Shown one piece after another: positions 1 to 11,880 of a DNA stretch of 64,000 nt. Numbering within the stretch: the stretch's first letter is position 1; each line of letters opens with the position of its first letter. Below the pieces are notes generated by a model. It was not told the DNA's origin, searched no databases, and was given only the letters and a program-made list of their open reading frames with translations. Source of the stretch: Siphonodentalium dalli (Eukaryota > Mollusca > Scaphopoda > Gadilida > Siphonodentaliidae); assembly GCA_032622095.1 (NCBI GenBank), contig CP136069.1, positions 47,966,194 through 48,030,193 on the forward strand, given 5' to 3'. Made by a program: the position numbers and the translations under genes.

Positions 1-2424
1 AATGCATACTTGTAACAATAATAACAATGCCCTGCCAACTTACCGTGTACTGTCTGCATGAGTTTTATGCATAATTATGTGCATGCTGCCAAGTTAGCAT
101 GCTACTTAATGACGTTTGTAAATTTAGCATCAAATGACCGCCCCGACTGTGTGTCTGGAAGGGCAAAAGCATGCTAGTATACATGTATGAACAATTATCG
201 TTATTTTTTAAAAAGTTGTCGTTCTTGTGCCCCTTGGCTAATCCTATCGAGTCGAGCCTGTATGTGTATGAAAACAAGTGTACATGTATTGTAAAATATT
301 TGAATAATGGCTGTGTTTGTTGTTGCAAACCGACCGTCATTGGGATGTGTATTCATATCTTTTTACATATACAAGTACAGTCACCATTAAAATATTTTTT
401 AAACCGACCGTCATTGGGATGTGTATTCATATCTTTTTACATATACAAGTACAGTCACCATTAAACTATTTTTTAAATAAATGTGCTTTTTACTGTTTCA
501 TACAGACACGGAATGTTGTCTCAAAAATATTAGATTGTCCTACCAACACCATGGACATTCACCCGGAACCACCATCATCATAGAACATTAGCAGCGCTAC
601 TTAACCAGGTGGTGCCGTTCAGTTGGATTACATGTAAGCCATCTATACGCCGCAATATTCAAAACTAAACGCATTCACAAGCAAGCCCCCCCTTGTTATT
701 TTCGAGGATACATTTTGGTGTGTTGGTCAAAAAGCAATGATATCTTGGAAGGCTTTCTCTTATAAAGTATGTGACCAATCTATATTTAACTAATGATATG
801 GTGAGTGGCTACATGCTTACGTGAGCACCAATTGCACGAGAAGAGTCAACTAAGAGGAAACATGTCCACGTATGCTGGACATTTGGTCATGTTCAAATGT
901 AATAATCTCGGTTAACGACATGTTGACATCTCCTTTTTTCTGCACTTGTGACGGTTTCTAAATGCGATAAATAATTGTCCGCTCATCTTTTGCGGGTGCC
1001 TCTAACTTGTCAAAAAATCGCTAAGAAGGTAAACAAAATTCAACTTCGAATTGGAACATAAAACGGGACAGGAATGATTTACGGGGAACAGATGAGCAAC
1101 ATTGGTTTGTGCAGTGTTACGTCTTAACTCTGATAGCTCTTCCCAGCAACACAAATTCTATGAAACTATTTTGAAGAAACGTTTGCATTTATGATACCCA
1201 AATACAAAGGAGAAAATATCACGATTTAGTCATGATGGGTGTGCCTATTGTCCAATGTCAAATCTGATATATTGGGTGTGGCATATCGACGACACATTGT
1301 GTGGTCTAATAGCACAAGCAGTATTGGTATTGTGTCGTGAAAGAGTTAACTAGTCACAAAATATTTCTATAGCGCTGTACTTGTACGTGTATGTCCGTCC
1401 TATGTAACGTGATTTACTATTATAACAGTCACCACACGGCACAATTGTTTTGACGATTCCGCGACCAATTTCACGATTCTGCGGCTTGACAACCACGGTA
1501 CTAAGGCTGTTTAATGATTCCGCGACCTTATTGTACATTATATTTTATGACAAACTCAAATAAAGGGGCTTTTTACTGAATTAAGACGATAAAAGTGGGC
1601 TTCTTCTTGTGTTCATTGTATAGAGTAGACTTTTCATGCAGGGCCACTCACGGAATACATACGGGGATGAGATCTATACCTAAAATGAGTCACAATCGGC
1701 TCGGTCAAATCGGGACCATCAGATCAAACCGCGAACTGATCGCAAAAAGTCATTTCTTGGGCTACAAGGGGGCATTAACAGTGCGAAAATTAACATCCAA
1801 CGTAAGCTTTGATAATCATAAATGGAGGATTTGTCAAATTCGTATCTCTGTTGACGCAATATTCAATTAAACTCGCCAACGATTTTGGCTTTGACTGTAT
1901 CTCTTTGGCACTGATCATGTTTTACAACGAAATTAGGGCTATCCTCAACTTCCACTCTAGAAGAGTTATGAAAATCTATCTGCTATCAAAGCCATTATCT
2001 ACTATCAAAGCCAATAATGCGGATATCTTGTTATAGCTTAGACAATTTCATGGCATTGTATGAAGTTATTTTTAGTAGTAGTTTCACTAAATTTCAAAAT
2101 AGTTTAGGATTTGTTTCACCAGAGCAGGCACTATATAGCCATTTCACCGACTAAATCCGAGGTGAAGGATGCGGAGCCAGAGGTTGAATTGCAAATGGTA
2201 TATTAGTAAATCATGAAGCAGCACCCAGTGGTAGACCACGCCGATATATGAATCCAAGGCTTTGGTTTATTTATTAGTGGGTTAATATCCCACAGTTTTA
2301 TGGTAATATTTAAAGGCATCCTCCAGCATGAATCCTTGTAGATAACGGATGTGGTGGAACCAAAGTTGGATAAATTTCTATGCCATATGTCAGCCAATAC
2401 GTCAATGATTATATCTCACACAAT
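1..2424. other. Intron 2 of gene C, left part
   Basis: No gene is seen. It contains a 74-bp direct tandem duplication (327-400 and 401-474) that is single in units 2 and 3. Short ORFs here are not supported by any recognisable domain. The matching parts of intron 2 in genes B and A are at 22111-24430 and 43396-46528. Confidence 0.7.
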
Positions 2425-2874
2425 ATGTGACCGCCATATCAAATCCAGTCGTAAGTCGGGATTTTTTTTACCCTGTGCCAATGCATTCTCTTATATATGC
2501 GAGTCGACCATAGGTCGCCTCGCATATATAAGAGAATGCATTGGCCTAACAACTTTTTATCATTTTTTTTTAATAAATGTTTCTTACAATTTTTAGGACA
2601 TAAAATAAATAACATCCATTACCCTGCAGGGAGCCCCACATATATATAGAAGCATATAGAAGAGTGTCGTCTGCTCATGTTTGTCTGGGGCTTGTATGGG
2701 TGAAATTATAAAATTGTTAAAGAATACAAGAAAAAATTATTAAAATTGTTAGGCCAATGCATTCTCTTATATATGCGAGGCGACCTATGGTCGACTCGCA
2801 TATATAAGAGAATGCATTGGCACAGGGTAAAAAAATTCCCGACTTACGACTGGATTTGATATGGCGGGTCACAT
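2425..2874. mobile_element. Nested foldback element (unit 1)
   Basis: Two near-perfect 67-bp palindromes (2478-2544 and 2754-2820), each with core GCGAGTCGACC and arms ATGCATTCTCTTATATATGC. They are themselves inverted relative to each other and flanked by an outer inverted repeat (GTGACC..GCCATATCAAATCC / GGATTTGATATGGCGGGTCAC). No coding capacity. Shape fits a foldback-type non-autonomous DNA transposon. Confidence 0.75.
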
Positions 2875-2933
2875 ATATAATCAGGGTTCACGATTATATG
2901 CATGTAGCGGTTGGTATTCAATCTGAGTAACAC

Positions 2934-3709
2934 GTGTATTAAGAACACTCCAAACAATTTCTCGCTGGCACCGACAGTCACCGTATCAACGTTACCATAT
3001 TCTATGTTAGCTTCCAACATTTGACGTAAAAGGTCATCATCAATAGTTCTTAAATCCATGTCTTACAACCACAGTGCCATTCTGACAGCTGGACGTACAC
3101 ACATTTGAGACAGAAGACAATTATTTCGATGTAAGGGGAGTAATCCCAAAATTTCATGTCGAATGTAACTCAGAATTTACGTGCTCGCGAGTTTGGGATA
3201 AATAGTCCGCCATTGCTGGGGGAATGATAGCATCATGGATCTTCCGGTTGAGGGATACAATTAGTCTGGCAGAAAAAGTTACTGAAAATATAATAAATAT
3301 TCAGTAGATGCTAATTGGCTGCAGTTAATCCACTAATACAATCCAAACATCCCGTGCACAGTAACTTTTTCTGCCAGACTAATTGTATCCCTCAACCGGA
3401 AGATCCATGATGCTATCATTCCCCCAGCAATGGCGGACTATTTATCCCAAACTCGCGAGCACGTAAATTCTGAGTTACATTCGACATGAAATTTTGGGAT
3501 TACTCCCCTTACATCGAAATAATTGTCTTCTGTCTCAAATGTGTGTACGTCCAGCTGTCAGAATGGCACTGTGGTTGTAAGACATGGATTTAAGAACTAT
3601 TGATGATGACCTTTTACGTCAAATGTTGGAAGCTAACATAGAATATGGTAACGTTGATACGGTGACTGTCGGTGCCAGCGAGAAATTGTTTGGAGTGTTC
3701 TTAATACAC
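2934..3709. repeat. 351-bp inverted duplication, unit 1 only
   Basis: Arms 2934-3284 and 3359-3709 are reverse complements around a 74-bp spacer. Units 2 and 3 have only the right arm and its flank, so the left arm was added in unit 1. Each arm carries a short open stretch (MDLRTIDDDLLRQ..) that I do not recognise. Confidence 0.85.
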
Positions 3710-3744
3710 CAATGAAGGGTGCTGCATAATTAAAGACCCGGAGC

Positions 3745-5090
3745 CAGTGCATTCTCGTATATATGCGAGTCTCCCTTGGGAAACCTCGCATATAAGAAAA
3801 TTCACTGGCTAACAAGATCAAGGTAAATGCATTGGCACAGGGTGTTCGCCAAAGTTCAGATAGCTCCAGCTATTGAATGGCTAAAGAGCAGTTTGCAGCA
3901 CAAGGAGTGTTTTTAAGACAATATACCCATTTCGAACTAAAATCATAACATCGTGTGGCACATGTGATCCCGATTGTAAACCAATCTATATCTAATCGTT
4001 CACCCCGATTACGTATGCATTATACTAACATCGCCGAAAATATCAAACATAACTACCTTACCATTCCTCAGAAAGCATCGTCTGAACTACGCTCAATTGT
4101 AAATATGTACAACTCTATTCGTGACGCAACTAACGATGAACTAACGCAAAGAGTGGTTCACCTAAAGTTACTGCATTAATATATAAGAATGACGGTGTGT
4201 GTTGTTAATTTAGATAAACTATTTGTAAAAATAACCACTTTGAGCATGATTATTGTCCAGTTCTATTTGATCACCCTACCGGAGTATTTCACAGCACTTT
4301 AAGGTTTGCACGTACGGAAGTTCTGTCTAAGAACGGTCCGTAGTATATATGCTGTAGCATGGTACATTCATTAGTTACCAAGTAATGTAATAATGTAACC
4401 CAAACCGTAATTAGCAACTACCAGTTAATTAAATTGCTCAGTCTTAAGCACCATTAATCCCTGCCGATATATTGTATAGGGAGTTGTAAACGAATAATTG
4501 GATTGGTCATTTTTGAAGTTATATATATTGATGCATGTATCAGTTATTCAATATCGCTATTGCCTTTCTACATTTGACTCCTATTGCAGTTGCTTTGGTC
4601 AACATATGAAGATATGATTAATTTTAATCAGGGTATGTGATGTAGTGCACACTACAGATGGTACTGGGACGTCATTATGCCCATAACTTTCCACTGGTAA
4701 ACATAAGTTATACATGCATACATATGTAGATTTTGATATATCACGCTATAAGGTGAAAACTTTTTCAAGCAAAATTAATACAAAAATCAATCACGCGATA
4801 CTTTACAAATTGCGAAATTGTAATTATTGCAATTTATGTCTGAATGCATTGATTTCAGCTGCCAAATTTAATTTTTGAATTAACCCTTTCATGACATAGA
4901 GCTGCGCTGGTGCAGCATTAACATTATGTGCCAGTGCATAATCTTAAATATGCGAGTCTCACGAGCTAACATATCTAAGGTAATGCATTGGCTTACAAGG
5001 TCGAGGTAAATATTGCTAGGTCAATATTTTATCTTAAATGTGCGAGGTTCCCAATGGGAGACTCGCAAAAGTTCAGAAAGCTCCAGTCAT
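3745..5090. other. Rest of gene C intron 2: foldback relics and AT-rich sequence
   Basis: At 3745-3845 and 4928-5080 are weak relatives of the foldback family (CCAGTGCATTCTCGTATATATGCG.., GCGAGGTTCCCAATGGGAGACTCGC). The remainder, about 4200-4900, is AT-rich with nothing recognised. Confidence 0.5.
3955..4179 (+). other. Unrecognised short open stretch, unit 1
   Basis: Encodes MAHVIPIVNQSI.. and LTQRVVHLKLLH. In units 2 and 3 (25662-25916 and 47761-48015) the frame is ten residues longer; here a base missing near the end brings an earlier stop. No domain is recognised and it lies antisense within intron 2 of the secreted-protein gene. It may be a piece of an old mobile element. Confidence 0.2.
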
Positions 5091-5150
5091 GGGCGGGTAA
5101 AGAAATTTAGAACGGCCCGGGATGAATGGAATATTGTTATGTGTATTTAC

Positions 5151-5276
5151 CGCTTGTGCAGCTGGTATTGAATCCATTGTATTTGTATCCCACAACACAC
5201 TGGCAGGTACCATCTCGGCATTCAGAGTTGACCACTTGACAGTCTGAAGAAACACTGCAGCTGGCACCGAAACTAC
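5151..5276 (-). CDS. Gene C exon 2: six-cysteine EB/EGF-like module
   Basis: Intact 126-nt phase 1-1 exon matching gene B exon 2 except for Tyr in place of Phe (VVGYKYNG). Splice sites are kept (acceptor CTTGTAG, donor GTAAATAC). Exon 3 of this gene would start about 12 bases left of position 1, judging from units 2 and 3, so the gene runs off the window. Because exon 1 carries a stop, this exon is translated only if another start is used, such as the in-frame ATG at 5343. Confidence 0.7.
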
Positions 5277-5343
5277 CTACAAGTAAATACAAGAAAACCA
5301 TAGTCAGAAATGGTAATGCCACCAAGATCACATTATTAGCCAT
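5277..5343 (-). CDS. Possible alternative first exon of gene C (signal peptide)
   Basis: The same open stretch as upstream of gene B exon 2: ATG at 5343, MANNVILVALPF then LTMVFLYLLV, running in frame into exon 2. In gene C it would bypass the premature stop in exon 1. Whether it is transcribed is unknown. Confidence 0.38.
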
Positions 5344-5479
5344 AAATAGAAATTATAATAATATGATATAAACTAGCTTTCAAATCCCATGTGGGAAATT
5401 TGGATGCCTCCATATATCAAGTTTTCCCCGTTTCTCGTGTTATACATTACATTCTTCAAGCTGTCTTTTTTATTACACT

Positions 5480-5937
5480 AGCTGGTGGGCCCGACTTCGT
5501 CCGGGCTGTTTCCCATCTGATTTCCGGCGAAAGGCGCGATTTGACCTTGAATTGACTATTTTGAAAGTCAAGGTCAGGTCGGGGTCATGATTTGACCCGT
5601 CCAAAACACTCCCCGGAGAAAAGTATCCCTAGGTATCAAATTTCGTCGAAATCAGTCCGTTTTACCCGATTTGACCTTGAATTGACCATTTCGAAGGTCA
5701 AGGTCAGGTCGGGGTCACGATTTGACCCGTAAAAAACACCCCCTGACAAAAGTACCCCTAGGTATCAAATTTCGTCGAAATCAATCCGTCTTACCTGATT
5801 TGACATTTGATTGGCCATATTGAAGGTCAACGTCACGCCGGGGTCACGATTTGACCCGTCCAAAAAACTCCCCGGATAAAAGTAGCCATATGTATCAAAT
5901 TTCGTCGAATCCGTCCGTTTTACCCAATTTGACCTTG
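5480..5937 (+). repeat. 129-bp tandem repeat with TCAAGGTCA motifs (unit 1)
   Basis: Three tandem monomers begin at about 5538, 5668 and 5797 (period 129-130), after a leader GGGCCCGACTTCGTCCGGGC. Monomers share GATTTGACCTTGAATTGACC, GGTCAGGTCGGGGTCA and TATCAAATTTCGTCG. AGGTCA-ggtcg-GGGTCA forms a direct repeat spaced by 5 in the first two monomers. The array runs straight into the 5' end of LINE-A. Confidence 0.85.
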
Positions 5938-7372
5938 TACAATTCAACTCTTCCAAGACCAAAATAATAAATTTTTCCTATTCATCTAATTACAATACTC
6001 TAAGTGTCGTAATGGACGGTCAGTTAATAGAGCAGGTGGACACACATAGACATCTTGGTGTGTTTCTTCAGTCTAACCTCAATTGGGACAAGCAAATAGA
6101 AAATTTGTGTGGAAGCTTAAGATCTCGCCCATCGCAATTGAGACGATTGAAATTCACAGTTAATCGCCGAACCTTGGAATGTATGTACAAAACCTTTATT
6201 TTGCCGCTTATGGATTACGGAGATGTAATTTGGGCTCACGCACCGAACACTCTTCTTGTACTGCTTGATCGGATACATTACGATGCCGCTCGAATTGTTA
6301 GTGTGTTAAATAAATCTGTTTCGAATGAAAAACTCCTCACTGAACTAGGATGGCCTACACTTTACACCAGACGCGAACACCATAAATTTAATACTTGGCA
6401 GAAAATAATTCTTGGTAAAGCTCCCAATTACCTGAGTACACTTTTGCCGACCTTTACTAAAGATCAATCTACCTACTCACATCGATACCCATTATTATTC
6501 TTACAGAAACGCAACAATACAGAACATTTTAAATCGACCTTTCTGCCTGATATGGTAATTAAATGGAATGCTGTGGTAATAAATGGTTCATCTGATCGCA
6601 CCAAAACCGACATATTGAAATTAATGTATGACAAATTGCCTATATTTCCCCCAAAACCGCCGCCATACTTCAATTCAGGCTCTCGCAAATGGAACATCGT
6701 GCACACCAAGCTAAGGAATAATTGCAGCGATTTACATTTTGATAAACTTGAAAACTATATCTCTATAACAGCCCACTGTCAATGTGGGTTTTATATTGAA
6801 GACGCCTCGCATTTTTTCTTCCAGTGCCCGTTATTTGAAGAGAGTCGCTTAATATTCCTCCAACGCCTTTGGCTAAATGAAATTTTCGTTGACAGGGTTG
6901 AAGATATCCTCTTTGGTCAAAGCAACCTATCCAATACCTTAAATGATAAATTGTTTCGCAATACGCAAACTTTCATTGCATCATCGGGTAGATTTCATTG
7001 ACGGAAAATCTTCAAAATCCAAATAAGCCTATATCTTCATACATTCCCCATATTGCCATCAAAATACTCGGCTCAGCTCGACATAGGACCTACATCCCAT
7101 CCTTGATATCTGTCTACTCACTTTATACCTCACCCTCATTTTCGACCCTCCTCGTTTTAGGTACTACATTCAAACTATAAGCTAACATTGAGTCCTACAT
7201 AATTCCATATACAATTAATAATTTGCGTTTCAATATTGTTAAGGGAGAGGACCAATATTCTAAGTTGAATAACTTGTGCTCCCATCCCTTTTGATTAACT
7301 CATATCTTATTTCAGATTCTAATTTGTTAAATGTATTATGTAACGAGGGTCAAATAAAATATGCTCAAGTCA
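5938..7372 (+). mobile_element. LINE-A: 5'-truncated non-LTR retrotransposon (unit 1)
   Basis: Encodes the C-terminal part of a non-LTR reverse transcriptase protein, with an open frame through 7001. It begins at FNSSKTKI, downstream of the catalytic palm, so no YADD box is present. Typical later landmarks follow: HRHLGVFL, LMDYGDVIWA, LLDRIHYDAARIV, and a terminal CQCGFYIEDASH..FFQCP motif (CxC..H..C). A roughly 370-bp tail ends near AATAAAATATGCTC. Style resembles the Jockey/CR1 group; clade not certain. It lies antisense in intron 1 of gene C. Inactive for lack of endonuclease and catalytic core. Confidence 0.85.
6012..7001 (+). pseudogene. LINE-A reverse transcriptase C-terminal frame (unit 1)
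   Basis: A 329-codon frame covering the thumb-like region and the C-terminal cysteine-histidine motif. It is open to the natural stop, but the ATG is only an internal Met, with the same frame open upstream to about 5938. Not a host gene. Confidence 0.8.
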
Positions 7373-8371
7373 AGTCTCATGGTATTGTCTAAGGTTAAAG
7401 GCTATACACCGAAAAAATGTCGCAATTGACAAACAACAAACTTACCCCACGCACTGGACATGTGTGAGCTCTTCTCGATTACACAGGGGCGTGTCTTGAA
7501 AACGAGTTAACATACAAATTAAATAAATATTTAAATTTCAGACGAGCACGTAACTTTAAAAAACGCATCTGTGTAGATATCATACGCTGCAAGGGGCATC
7601 AAATAATCGAGTACCTCCTGACTTACTTCTAACGGCCATAATTCACAAACGCCTGAACCGATTCTTAAAATTCCAACGCCAAATAATCCACAATTCTATG
7701 ATAAACTGTTCCAAAACTTCGAAAACAGAAGCTGAAAAAATTATTACGGAGAACACCCGCGCCTGGGTACCACTTTATCACCGGAGAAAATATACCGTCC
7801 ATTTCAATTTCAATATTTATCGATAAATACCACCTTTTTACAAATCTCCTTCGTGTATCGACAGATCAATCACATATTTGAATCAAAATCGCCACTCTTT
7901 TCCTATATTTCAGCAATAATTTCTTTAGTGTTCCATTACACATGCACTCAATGACATATTGGCGAACACGCACTCAGTATACTGATCGTTGATTACTTAA
8001 AATGGCATCACGCGTATTGTGTGTAATCCGAAGTCGCTTCGTAATCATCGTTACATATAGGAAAAGAGTGTCAACTTGGATTCAAATATGCGATATATTT
8101 GGGCGGATTTCAACACGGATGTATGTCGCATTTTTCGATATTCGCTGTCGATTGAACGCCGTAGTCCGCATTGGGAAGGTACGATTAATTAGTTCGACGA
8201 TATATAGGTACTACTGCATGCTAAACCATAGGGTGACTGGACCTGGTTTAAACGGGCACTGTACACTAAATCCGGCTATTTATGGGATCATCTCCTTTTA
8301 TACTCAACATAATATATGCAACAAATGAATGAATTTGAACCATGGATGAGTGCAATATACACTCATTTGAT
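7373..8371. other. Intron 1 of gene C between LINE-A and LINE-B
   Basis: No gene seen. A block (about 7560-8320) with TCCAAAACTTCGAAAACAGAAGC and GGCATCACGCGTATTGTG is present once here and is partly duplicated in tandem in unit 2 (29749-30768). Its short frames are not recognised. Confidence 0.5.
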
Positions 8372-8477
8372 CTATGAACGATGCAAACAACATGGTAAAT
8401 ATAATGAAATGAATTTATGACTGTAGTCATAAATTCATTTTCATTATAATTACCATGTTGTTTGCATCGTTCATAGA
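8372..8477. repeat. Near-perfect palindrome upstream of LINE-B (unit 1)
   Basis: Arms of about 50 bases (CTATGAACGATGCAAACAAC / GTTGTTTGCATCGTTCATAG) around a centre near ATGACTGTAGTCAT. Fits a hairpin MITE or a foldback relic. Confidence 0.8.
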
Positions 8478-8914
8478 GTACATGAGAGGTATCTCCAGGT
8501 ATCCACGAAATCGATATGTTTTGTCCATTGAAAATAAAAGCTATATCAGGAAGATCCTTGTAAAAGTAGAGACTATAACCTACGGAAATATAAGACCCAT
8601 ATGCATGTATATATACTATACCGTGCCATTCCCATAATTCCCATAAGCGGCATTCGCATCATGTCATTTTTAGATATCGTGGTGCAGTACTTTATAGGCT
8701 CGTGAGGTTAGTACTATACAACACAATTATTGTACTGTTACCGTTATCGGCAACCAGAAAATGTTGATCTTGTAAAGTACGAGTTGTGCTTTATAGTGTT
8801 CTGGTGAATACATCCTTGTAAATTGATTGCACTGTTTATTTTAATTCAACTACTCTTCATTTACAACACAAAGCGATGGCTTGTCTGTCTATGTTATTTT
8901 CTGTATATTATTTA

Positions 8915-10590
8915 TAACTGGGTTTCACCTGGACAGATTATTTAATATAATATTCGACTCTGGGATACTCCCAGAAAACTGGGTAATTGGTATGATAAAA
9001 CCATTTTATAAGAAAACTGGAGATCCGGGTAATCCAAAATCTAACAGAGGAATAACATTACTAAGTTGTCTAGCTAACGTTTTCACATCAATTTTAAATA
9101 CCCGATTAACAATATATGCTGGATAAAAAAACCACAATAAATAACAATCAAATAGGATTCAGGAAGAAACATTCGACAAGTGACGATGTTTTCCTATTGA
9201 AAACTATCATTGATATTTATTTTGTGAGCAGAATGAAATTATATTGCACATTTGTCGACTTTCGCAAAGCTTTCGACACGGTATGGAGAGATGAACTTAG
9301 GATCAAGATGTTGCACAATGATCTTAGTGGGAAGATATTCAGAGTCATTGAAATATTTTATTATAAAATAAAATCCTGTGCCAAGGAAAGGGATATCAAG
9401 TCGAACTATTCTCGAGCAATATTGTCTTGTGTCAAGGTGAATTAATGTCCCTATTTTTTGGTATATCAACGACGTTTATAAATTTCTAGAAGACTGCAAT
9501 AAATAGCCTTAAACACTTATTTATGTTAAAACACAGGCTGCGTTGTAAAATTATTATGCTTGCTATACGCCGATGATACTGTAATACTTACAGATACTGA
9601 AGGAGATATGACACGCGAACTTCGGGCATTTGAGGATTATTCAGAAGCATGGAAATTACATGTCAATATTAAGAACAATAAAGTTACTATATTCTGCAAA
9701 CAATTCCCCAAAAATCCACCAAAATTCTCCTTTAATGGAAATGTCCTTGAAACCGTCAAGGAAGTTAATTATCTTGGAGTGAAGTTGTTTTTCAATGGTC
9801 GGGTCTGTGGAGCCATAAACAGAAATAAAGAGGTTGCCATAAAAGCCACTTACGGCCAGACCAGATCTCCTAATTGATATCATGCTGACACTCGTCCAAC
9901 ATAAAATCGCTCCAATTTTATTATATGGCAGCGAAGCGTGGGGATTCGAACCAATCAAAGACATAGAATATGTTCACTTGCAATTATGTAAAATATTACT
10001 GGGAATGAAATTAAGCACACCAAGTTATATGGTTTATGGTGAGTTAGGGAGATACCCGATGTATATTGCTAGTAAATGCAGAACTATTTCTTATTGGTCT
10101 AAGTTAGATACACAAGCAGGGTCTATACTAGCTAAAGACATATCTAAACTCGTCTTATCATGCAGTAAGATAAGATGGATAGAAAAATATTAGATGTATA
10201 ATGATTGAAAGTGATTTAAGTGAAACCTTCGCCACACAAGCACCCCTGTCGAAATCAGTAATCAGGAAAGTTAAACAAGTTTTGACTGAACAGTTTGAAG
10301 ACAGTTGGCGGATAGAAATAGGGGATTAATCTCGGGGTTTACTATATCGACAACTTAAACCGAAATTGAATTTTAGTAAACACCTCACTGAGTTACCGTG
10401 AACATTATTTGAGCAACTTGTTAAGATTAGAACCGCTAACCATAAACTATCTACAGAGTCAGGCCGATGGCATGATGATGACCAGCTTAAAGAGAACAGA
10501 ATATGCAGGGCCCGTAGGGAAGGATTTGAGGAGGACTACCAGCATGTGCTAATCTGTAAGTATTTCACATTCTGAGAGTTAAAAATAAAC
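8915..10590 (+). mobile_element. LINE-B: decayed non-LTR reverse transcriptase (unit 1)
   Basis: Spread over several frames, the sequence encodes reverse transcriptase landmarks in order: ILPENWVIGMIKPFYKK and NRGITLLSCLANVF (8.93-9.08 kb), NQIGFRKKHSTSDDV (about 9.15 kb), FVDFRKAFDTV (about 9.25 kb, catalytic Asp box A), LLYADDTVIL (about 9.56 kb, YADD box C), NYLGVKL (about 9.77 kb), ILLYGSEAW (about 9.92 kb) and a tail with CRARREGFEEDYQHVLIC (about 10.51 kb). Frameshifts and stops break it into at least five pieces, and no endonuclease is seen. Antisense in intron 1 of gene C. Confidence 0.85.
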
Positions 10591-11091
10591 TTAGCACTAC
10601 TGGGAGTAGCATAACCTGACAAACATGAGTGGGCTTTTGTCGCACAAGCGGTCGAGCAATGATATAATCAAAATGAAACATCCGACCAGACATTTTGTGA
10701 GTGTAGGCAGTCTGGCGCAGCTCTCTCGGTGAATTGTCAATGCAGCTCATTTCAGGAAGGCATTGAGGATTCATCGAATGAGCGTGGCAAAAAAAACCCT
10801 AATGCTACCAAAGGGTTGAGATAAAATGATAATATAATATAAGCTAACCTGGGGTCACTGCTTGTAAATATATATTTGTTTATATATATGAAAATATGTT
10901 TTGTCCATCTACTAATGCACCTATGCCCTGTGTTTATTTGCAACTAAGTCATACTAAACTTATAAACAAATTCTTGTTTATGTATGAGAGTTCCATGTGT
11001 TTCATACTTGCTTTAGCGTTATCAAAACAATAACTGTATACGTATGCACGTGTTCTCTAATGAATATGTAGTCAATTCGTTTGTAAAATAC
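10591..11091. other. Start of intron 1 of gene C
   Basis: About 500 bases between the LINE-B tail and the donor of exon 1. AT-rich; nothing recognised. The unit 2 counterpart is 33123-33634. Confidence 0.55.
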
Positions 11092-11413
11092 CTTGTATGC
11101 CTCGTTATCTGTGATATCTTGATCCGATTTCGTTTGTCGTGGGCTCGCGCCCGTCCAATATATTGCTGTTAAGCGTGCATTGACCATATGTTGGGTTGTA
11201 GTAGTAAGACCAGCACTGTGGATGTCCCAAGCAAGACACAGCACACTGTCCAATAGTAATTCCTGACATCACACCCAGCTTTGTTCGGACATCGTCAAAC
11301 ACAAGACCGTCGTACATGCTGTCGGAATAAAACAAGGCAACTTGTCCTGGTGTGGCAAGTACATTGACCAGGCAGACCAACGAAAACAATAGACACATGT
11401 ACAGACGGACCAT
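11092..11413 (-). pseudogene. Gene C exon 1, broken by a nonsense codon
   Basis: Identical to gene B exon 1 over 322 bases except for one substitution. Codon 103, CAA (Gln) in gene B, is TAA here (11107-11105). The rest of the exon, including the signal peptide, four cysteines and donor (GTATTT at 11091), is intact. A transcript would encode a 102-residue secreted PAN-only protein or be removed by nonsense-mediated decay. Called a pseudogene because the EB and second PAN parts are lost from this frame; a functional truncated form cannot be excluded. Confidence 0.75.
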
Positions 11414-11880
11414 GATACTGCCACGCAAAAGCTTTTAATACACTTTCAAAGTAGTTGGTATGTTTATTGGCTCCTCCTCTGGATTTCCAGGTAACTGTGT
11501 TGTGGTGTGATATACGGATATTATTCCCAAGCATAGCATGGACTTGTATAGCTCATTGTCTGCTATTGGCCAGATGATGTTTAGTGTTATGGCATAGTTA
11601 CCTTGGAAAGTTTATGAGAGCCAAATATTGATAACTGCACTGCGAGACACCATTGTATACCAATACCCAGGAAGGACATTAAAACGATGGCTTTATCACA
11701 AGTTGCTCTGTACAGAACGATACACAATAAATCCGCATTTTCCCGGAAGTACCTGCGCATGAGGTGCCGTGTGACGAATATACACATACAGCGGTATTGT
11801 TCATATTTCGATTTCATTGCCGAATGAACCCCATAGTTGGGATCAATGAAAATATTGCAAAGTTTGTACTTAAGGTGGTA
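11414..11880 (-). promoter_or_regulatory. Upstream region of gene C exon 1
   Basis: Sequence 5' of the start codon. It shares a block (CCAATAAACATACCAACTAC) and, around 11600-11800, weaker similarity with the region upstream of the diverged gene A (about 53160-53460). Retention between old paralogues hints at a promoter or 5' exon. No start site can be fixed. Confidence 0.3.
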
